From DATJCV01 sp963707665 (GTDB lineage: Bacteria; Pseudomonadota; Gammaproteobacteria; Burkholderiales; Burkholderiaceae_D): a stretch of DNA of 64,000 bases. Where the stretch lies: assembly GCA_963707665.1 (NCBI GenBank), contig CAVPQU010000018.1, positions 186,001-250,000 of the forward strand. The letters are read 5' to 3'. The notes below the pieces were generated by a model. The model saw only the letters and a list, made by a program, of their open reading frames with translations, did no database searches and had not been told where the DNA came from. Shown here piece after piece: positions 59,103-64,000 of this stretch; position 1 is the stretch's first letter, and each line of letters starts with the position of its first letter. The position numbers and the translations under genes were made by a program.

Positions 59103-61160
59103 ATGTCTTCCCTGCACATCCCCGCCGATGATTTCCAGGAGCACGGCACGCAGCGTTCGCTGACTGGCATCGCGCTCAAGCTCACACTCACCGCGGCCCT
59201 GGCGTTCTCCGCATACCAGTTGGTGGTGGCCGGCTTTCACCCGCTGTCGTCGCTGGTGATTCGCTCGTTGCACGTTGGTTTCCTGCTGTTGCTGACCTTT
59301 CTGCTGTACCCCGCCTTGAAAAGCGGCAAGCTGACTTCCATCGCCTGGTACGACTGGCTGCTGGCGGCCACCGGTTTTGGCCTGTCGTTCTACCACTGGA
59401 TCTTCGAGAGCGACCTGATCGTGCGTTCCGGTGACCCCAATACGGCCGACCTGGTGGTCGGCGCCATCATGATTGTGCTGGTGTTCGAAGCCACGCGCCG
59501 CATTCTCGGCCTGGCGCTGCCGATCGTGTGCGGCACCTTCCTGCTGTATGGTCTGTTCGGCCAGTACCTGCCGGCGCCGCTCGAACATCGCGGCTATGGT
59601 TTCGACCAGATCGTCAATCAGCTGTTTCTCGGGACCGAAGGCATACTCGGGATTCCGATCATGGTGTCGGCCACCTATATTTTCCTGTTCATTCTATTCG
59701 GCGCCTTTCTCGAGCACGCCGGCATGATCAAGCTGTTCAATTCGATTGCGCTCGGCCTGGTCGGGCGGGCCAAGGGCGGGCCGGCCAAGGTAGCCGTGAT
59801 TTCATCCGGCTTCATGGGCACGATTTCCGGCTCCGGCGTAGCCAACGTGCTGACCGTCGGCCAGTTCACGATCCCGCTGATGAAGCGCTTCGGCTATACC
59901 TCGGTGTTCGCCGGCGCGGTCGAGGCGACTGCCTCGATGGGCGGCCAGATCATGCCGCCGGTGATGGGGGCAGTGGCCTTCATCATGGCCGAAACACTGA
60001 ACGTGCCATACATCGAGATCGTCAAGGCGGCGGTGATTCCGGCCTTCCTGTATTACCTGACCGCCTTCTGGATCGTCCATCTGGAAGCCGGACGGGCCGG
60101 CTTGGTCGGCTTACCGAAGGAGCAGTGCCCCAGTCCGTGGCGCGCGATCAAGGAAAGCTGGTATCTGGTGCTGCCGCTGGCAGCCTTGGTTGGCATGCTG
60201 TTCCATGGCTTCACGCCGATGTTCGCCGGTCTGACCGGACTGGCGCTGACGGCGATCCTGATCCTCGGCGCGGCGGTCGCGGCGCGCATGTCCGCCACGG
60301 CGTTCCGCTACGTGTTCTGGCTGGCGCTGGGCCTGGCCGCGGCCACTTTCGTCAAGTGGGGCATCTATTCGATCCTGGCGGTGATCGGCGCGCTGGTGTT
60401 GCTGTGTTTCTGGGTCAAGGGCGGGCGCGACACCTTGCGTACTATCCGTGTCGGCCTGATCGATGGCGCCAAGCAGGCATTGCCGGTTGGCATCGCGTGC
60501 GCCATCGTCGGCGTCATCATCGGTGTGCTGACGCTGACTGGCGCCGCTTCCAGCTTTGCCGGCTTCATCCTGACGGTGGGTGAGAAAAGCGTGTTCCTGT
60601 CGCTGTTCCTGACCATGATCGTGTGTCTGATCCTGGGTATGGGGATTCCGACCATTCCGAACTACATCATCACCAGTTCGATTGCGGCGCCGGCCTTGCT
60701 GCACCTCGGTGTGCCGCTGATCGTGTCGCACATGTTCGTGTTTTACTTCGGCATCATGGCTGATCTGACGCCGCCAGTGGCGTTGGCCGCGTTTGCCGCT
60801 GCCTCCATCGCCAAGGCGTCGCCGATGAAAATCGGTGTCAAGGCGACCCAGATCGCAATTGCCGGCTTCGTGATTCCATACATGGCCGTATATACACCGG
60901 CACTGATGCTGCAGGGCGAATGGACGGTGGCGGCGGTGCTGTATATCGTCGGCAAGGCGGTACTGGCGGTAGGCTTGTGGGGTGCCACTTCGGTCGGTTA
61001 CCTGCTGGCGCCGCTCAAGGTGTACGAGCGCGTGTTTACCGGGCTGGCGGCCCTGATGCTGGTGACTGCCGGCACCCTGAGCGATCAGATTGGCTTCACA
61101 ATGGCCGCGCTGTTCGTCGGCTGGCACGTCTGGCAAAAGCGGCGGCTGGCCATCGCATGA
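59103..61160 (+). CDS. TRAP transporter fused permease (TAXI type, DctQM fusion)
   Basis: A 685-residue inner-membrane protein combining the small (Q) and large (M) TRAP subunits, with at least 16 hydrophobic segments. The GFMGTISGSGVANVLTVGQF motif, MPPVMGAVAFIMAETLNVPY and GMGIPTIPNYIITSSIAAP mark the M domain. It forms a Na+-dependent secondary importer with the upstream receptor. Stop overlaps the DUF1850 start by 4 bases. Confidence 0.93.
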   Translation: MSSLHIPADDFQEHGTQRSLTGIALKLTLTAALAFSAYQLVVAGFHPLSSLVIRSLHVGFLLLLTFLLYPALKSGKLTSIAWYDWLLAATGFGLSFYHWIFESDLIVRSGDPNTADLVVGAIMIVLVFEATRRILGLALPIVCGTFLLYGLFGQYLPAPLEHRGYGFDQIVNQLFLGTEGILGIPIMVSATYIFLFILFGAFLEHAGMIKLFNSIALGLVGRAKGGPAKVAVISSGFMGTISGSGVANVLTVGQFTIPLMKRFGYTSVFAGAVEATASMGGQIMPPVMGAVAFIMAETLNVPYIEIVKAAVIPAFLYYLTAFWIVHLEAGRAGLVGLPKEQCPSPWRAIKESWYLVLPLAALVGMLFHGFTPMFAGLTGLALTAILILGAAVAARMSATAFRYVFWLALGLAAATFVKWGIYSILAVIGALVLLCFWVKGGRDTLRTIRVGLIDGAKQALPVGIACAIVGVIIGVLTLTGAASSFAGFILTVGEKSVFLSLFLTMIVCLILGMGIPTIPNYIITSSIAAPALLHLGVPLIVSHMFVFYFGIMADLTPPVALAAFAAASIAKASPMKIGVKATQIAIAGFVIPYMAVYTPALMLQGEWTVAAVLYIVGKAVLAVGLWGATSVGYLLAPLKVYERVFTGLAALMLVTAGTLSDQIGFTMAALFVGWHVWQKRRLAIA

Positions 61161-61561
61161 TCGGCATCTGTCTGGCAGCGGCGGGACTGGCGGCCGGCAT
61201 CACGGCGCGCCTGCCGCTGCCAGACTTCACGCTGGCCTGGACTCATTCAATTGAAAAAATCCGCTGGGAAGAGGACTACCGTGTGCTTTCCAGCGCGGAT
61301 GGCGCCCGCCTGCAACTGACCGAGGCGCGCATCCGCGGCTCGGGTGCCGGCATGGAGCCGCCGGCCGACGCGGTGTTGGCCGATGGCGCCTGGCATTACC
61401 GGCCGTCGCTGGCACCACTGCAGCGGCTGCGCTTGGCACGTTCCGATTATGTCGCCGACTACAGCATTTGCTGGGACGGCCACTGCCAGCCGCTGGCGGC
61501 GTTGGCTGGGTCGCCAGCGGTGGCGCCGCTGGTGGAGGTGTTCGCCTGCGAACAGCCCTGA
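61157..61561 (+). CDS. DUF1850 protein of the TRAP cluster
   Basis: A 134-residue protein with a short hydrophobic N-terminus and the DUF1850 hallmark FTLAWTHSIEKIRWEEDYRV, plus a later CWDGHC pair. DUF1850 genes regularly follow TAXI-TRAP permeases, probably as an accessory subunit. ATG 61157 overlaps the permease stop (ATGA). Confidence 0.85.
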   Translation: MIGICLAAAGLAAGITARLPLPDFTLAWTHSIEKIRWEEDYRVLSSADGARLQLTEARIRGSGAGMEPPADAVLADGAWHYRPSLAPLQRLRLARSDYVADYSICWDGHCQPLAALAGSPAVAPLVEVFACEQP

Positions 61562-61719
61562 TTCGCGTCCCGCGTGTCCATTCGGTTGGCGTTTTTCAAG
61601 TATGATCGCAGCTGTCTTGCTGCCTGCAGCACGCAGGCCTCAGGCACTCCAGCTTCCTTCCTGCCCGACTGCCGCGCCATCGTGGCCGCCGTCCGTCTGG
61701 CCCATCTCAAGGAGAAGAA

Positions 61720-61917
61720 ATGACGTCGACCATCCGCTCGCTTGTCGCCGTATTGGCCGCTACCCTGGCACTGGCGAGTCTGGCCGCCTGCCAGAAGCCG
61801 GAAGGGCCAGCCGAGCGCGCCGGCAAGAGCATTGATGAGGCAACCCAAAAGGCAGGGCAGGAAATCCAGAAAGCCGGGCAGCAGATACAGGATGCGGCAA
61901 GCGAGGCGAAGAAATAG
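61720..61917 (+). CDS. small helical lipoprotein
   Basis: A 65-residue precursor: signal peptide with lipobox LAAC (Cys24), then a mature ~42-residue Lys/Gln/Ala-rich helix (SIDEATQKAGQEIQKAGQQI). Such short Lpp-like or entericidin-like lipoproteins coat the outer membrane; exact role unknown. AGGAGA lies just before the ATG. Confidence 0.75.
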   Translation: MTSTIRSLVAVLAATLALASLAACQKPEGPAERAGKSIDEATQKAGQEIQKAGQQIQDAASEAKK

Positions 61918-62060
61918 TCGCGGCCAACAGCGAGGCGCCGCGATCCTTGCGCAGCGCACTGTAGTCGTCAGACGCGCTTGGGCGGCGACATCGGCGGGCG
62001 CCATCGCCATCCGAGCGTACCTACGCCTCCATGCTACTACTGCTGCTTTGAAGCCACATG

Positions 62061-62124
62061 GGAGTATGCTATTAAATATCACGCTTTCGCGCAAAATACG
62101 TGGGATTTCAAAAATACAGTATAG
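62061..62124 (+). repeat. paired GGAGTATG element, copy 7 (degenerate second box)
   Basis: GGAGTATG at 62061-62068. The expected second box is only partly kept (ACAGTATAG at 62116-62124, or GGGTATA at 62124-62130), so spacing is 55 or 63. It lies in the gap between the small lipoprotein gene and tamA. Confidence 0.5.
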
Positions 62125-62195
62125 GGTATAAGATTGGATTCAGGGTTCAGCAGGCAACATCCAGCAGCCGCCGGTCATTGTCTTGGCGCGCTGCG

Positions 62196-64000
62196 ATGAG
62201 TGGCGCGGGCGGTATGGCGCACCTGCGGCAGCTGCCGGCACGCGTGGCAGGGCATTGGAAATCGGGCTTGGCGGGATTGTTGCTGGTACTGCTGGCGCCG
62301 CCGGCGGCGGCCGTCTACCGGATCGAAGTGGAGGCACCGCAGCCGGTGCGCGCGTTGCTGACCGAATTCCTGGATCTGGCACGCTATCGGCAGCGCGCCG
62401 ATCTGAGCGACGAACAGTTGCAATTCCTGATCGACACTGCACCGGCCCAGGTACAGCGGCTGACGTCCACCGAAGGATATTTTTCGCCTGCCACCACGGT
62501 CACACTGGAAGGCGAGGGTGAACAGCGCGTGGTGCGCATTCGCGTGACGCTCAATGAGCGTACCGAGGTGGGTCAAGCGAATATCGACGTGACCGGGGCG
62601 GTGGTGCAGGAAGCGCCGCAGCGGGTGGCCGCGATTCGCAACAGCTGGGCGCTGCCGGTCGGGCGGCCGTTTCGCCAGAGCGAATGGGAGCGCGCCAAGC
62701 AGGAAGGCTTGCAGCGCCTGCAAAGCAGCCGTTATGCGGGCGCCAGAATCGCCCATTCCGAGGCGCGTATCGAGGCCGACGACCATCAGGCGCAGCTGGC
62801 GGTGCAATACGATAGCGGCCCAGCCTTCACGCTCGGTGCGCTGGAAATTACTGGTACGCGGCGCTATTCGCCCAGCATTATCGAGAACGTCAATCCCCTC
62901 CAGCGCGGCGAACAATACAGCGTCGAGCGTTTGCTGGAGCTACAGCGGCAGATCCAGAATACGCCGTACTTCTCGAATGTCATTGTCGGTATCGACAATG
63001 ATGTGCAGCACGCCGAGATGGCGCCAGTGAAGGTACGTGTCAGCGAGTTCCAGACGCAGCGAATCCGGGCCGGCGCCGGCTATACGACCGATGCCGGGGC
63101 CAAGGTCGAAGCGCGCTATACGCATCTGAACGTCTTTGACCGGGCAGTAGTGTTCGACAGCCAGCTTCGTATCGAGCAGCAGCGGCAATATGGCGCGCTG
63201 GATCTGGCGCTGCCGCCGGATCGCTCCAGTTTCGTCAACAGCGCCAATACCTCGTTCGATCGCAGCACCCTGCAGGGCGTCGATCTGCGCAGCCTGCGGG
63301 CCGGTGTCAAGCGCGCTCGCGCGCGTGAAAAATACGATATCGCCTACACGCTGGACTACTATCGGGACGAGTTGCAGCAGTTGAACGACTTGCCGCTGCC
63401 GGTCGGCACGGTGGTGCAGCCGGGCAAGCATCAGGCGCTGGTGCCGGGCGTTTCGTGGGCGCGGCGCGATGTCGACGATCCAATCTTTCCGCGCCGCGGC
63501 AATCTGGTGTCGCTGCAGGTCGGGGCGGCACTGCAAGGACTGCTTACCGATCAGAGCTTCGTGCGCATGTATGGCCGTGCGCGTCAATATCTGCCGGTCG
63601 GCAAGCGCGACCTGGTGATCCTGCGCTCGGAACTGGGCGCGGTGCTGACCAAGGGCAGCAGCGCGCAGGTTCCGGCTTCGCTATTGTTTCGCGCCGGCGG
63701 CACCGATTCGATTCGCGGCTACAGCTATCAGAGCATCGGTAACGTCCAGAACGGCACGGTTTTTCCCACCCGCTTCCTGTTGACCGCCAGCGCCGAATAT
63801 CAGCACTGGCTGAACGGCGCATGGGGCGCTGCGGTGTTCTATGACGTCGGCACCGCCGCCGACAATTGGCGTGACAAGCTGCTCTACCAGGGTGTCGGCG
63901 TTGGCGCCCGCTGGCGCAGTCCGGTGGGACCGGTCAATCTCGATCTGGCCTATGGCGTGCGCGACGGCCAGATCCGCCCGCATATCTCGCTCGGCATTGC
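62196..64000 (+). CDS. tamA: TamA, outer-membrane translocation/assembly protein (Omp85), 3' end cut by the window
   Basis: An Omp85-family protein of about 601 residues in the window. A hydrophobic signal segment (GLLLVLLAPPAAA-VYR) precedes three POTRA domains (YRIEVEAPQPVRALLTEFL; LGALEITGTRRYSPSIIENV), then a beta-barrel with GAGYTTDAGAKVEARYTHLN and GGTDSIRGYSYQSIG (the RGY loop motif). TamA with TamB supports outer-membrane biogenesis and phospholipid transport. The last codons (SLGIA...) reach the window edge without a stop; tamB would be expected next. ATG 62196 is the first plausible start; no clear ribosome site. Confidence 0.9.
   Translation, partial: MSGAGGMAHLRQLPARVAGHWKSGLAGLLLVLLAPPAAAVYRIEVEAPQPVRALLTEFLDLARYRQRADLSDEQLQFLIDTAPAQVQRLTSTEGYFSPATTVTLEGEGEQRVVRIRVTLNERTEVGQANIDVTGAVVQEAPQRVAAIRNSWALPVGRPFRQSEWERAKQEGLQRLQSSRYAGARIAHSEARIEADDHQAQLAVQYDSGPAFTLGALEITGTRRYSPSIIENVNPLQRGEQYSVERLLELQRQIQNTPYFSNVIVGIDNDVQHAEMAPVKVRVSEFQTQRIRAGAGYTTDAGAKVEARYTHLNVFDRAVVFDSQLRIEQQRQYGALDLALPPDRSSFVNSANTSFDRSTLQGVDLRSLRAGVKRARAREKYDIAYTLDYYRDELQQLNDLPLPVGTVVQPGKHQALVPGVSWARRDVDDPIFPRRGNLVSLQVGAALQGLLTDQSFVRMYGRARQYLPVGKRDLVILRSELGAVLTKGSSAQVPASLLFRAGGTDSIRGYSYQSIGNVQNGTVFPTRFLLTASAEYQHWLNGAWGAAVFYDVGTAADNWRDKLLYQGVGVGARWRSPVGPVNLDLAYGVRDGQIRPHISLGI

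Noticed and set aside
8595..62124. GGAGTATG elements as a CRISPR array or spacer remnants
   Set aside because: Copies are single, scattered in both orientations, and the interiors are partly conserved rather than unique spacers.

Overview
The window reads as chromosomal DNA of a betaproteobacterium of the order Burkholderiales, most likely Oxalobacteraceae. The pointers are a GC-rich sequence, the order rpsP-rimM-trmD-rplS followed by a CoA pyrophosphatase gene and a CobD/CbiB-like gene, zapA followed by a 6S RNA, and a pyruvate dehydrogenase operon whose E3 carries its own lipoyl domain and encloses a proteasome-like subunit gene. The family-level assignment is inference. I see no prophage, insertion sequence or CRISPR array; this is core chromosome.

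Layout. 0-2.9 kb: branched-chain amino acid ABC transporter genes livG(partial)-livF-livH-livM, then a minus-strand tRNA-Ala(CGC). 3.3-6.2 kb: a tightly overlapping five-gene operon (heme-copper-oxidase-like membrane protein, two DUF2249 proteins, a DUF59 Fe-S protein, a small unknown) behind an FNR/Nnr-like dyad. 6.3-8.5 kb: zapB-like, zapA, 6S RNA, EVE-domain and TauE-like genes. 8.7-13.8 kb: matB, lgt, lysR and ilvD, every one with single-base frameshifts. 14.3-18.0 kb: cytochrome c, livK, an Lrp regulator, dadA. 18.1-22.6 kb: DUF2486, holC, a DUF4124/glutaredoxin protein, prlC, folD. 22.9-29.6 kb: aceE-aceF-(proteasome homolog)-lpdA. 29.8-41.5 kb: CNNM/CorC, NlpC/P60, ArgD-like aminotransferase with an upstream small RNA or leader, YihY, ferredoxin reductase, NAD(P)-binding protein, PilB/GspE ATPase, SpeE-like, DNA glycosylase, SulP. 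42.0-48.1 kb: lipoprotein, Nudix, TusA-like, etfB-etfA-acyl-CoA dehydrogenase, HTH and TM2 proteins. 48.4-52.8 kb: rpsP operon and followers. 53.2-64 kb: CHASE-PAS-GGDEF-EAL protein, a heavily frameshifted fumC, a TAXI-type TRAP transporter with DUF1850, a small lipoprotein and tamA (cut by the window end).

How genes work together. EtfAB takes electrons from the adjacent acyl-CoA dehydrogenase. AceE, AceF and LpdA build pyruvate dehydrogenase, and a Thr-protease homolog is co-transcribed with them. LivGFHM lacks its binding protein locally; LivK lies 12 kb away, divergent from an Lrp gene across a palindrome.

The most unusual signal is a dispersed intergenic element. Seven copies occur in 64 kb, each with two direct GGAGTATG/GGAGTATA boxes. 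The spacing is exactly 53 bp in five copies and 62 bp in one; the seventh is degenerate. A partly conserved core (AAAC..CC.TT......CCG.AA) lies between the boxes. Other leads are the ~117-nt minus-strand RNA or leader upstream of the aminotransferase, the 260-bp near-identical lipoyl segment shared by aceF and lpdA, the 16-bp intercistronic hairpin between aceE and aceF, and the indel clusters, which look more like sequence error than gene decay.
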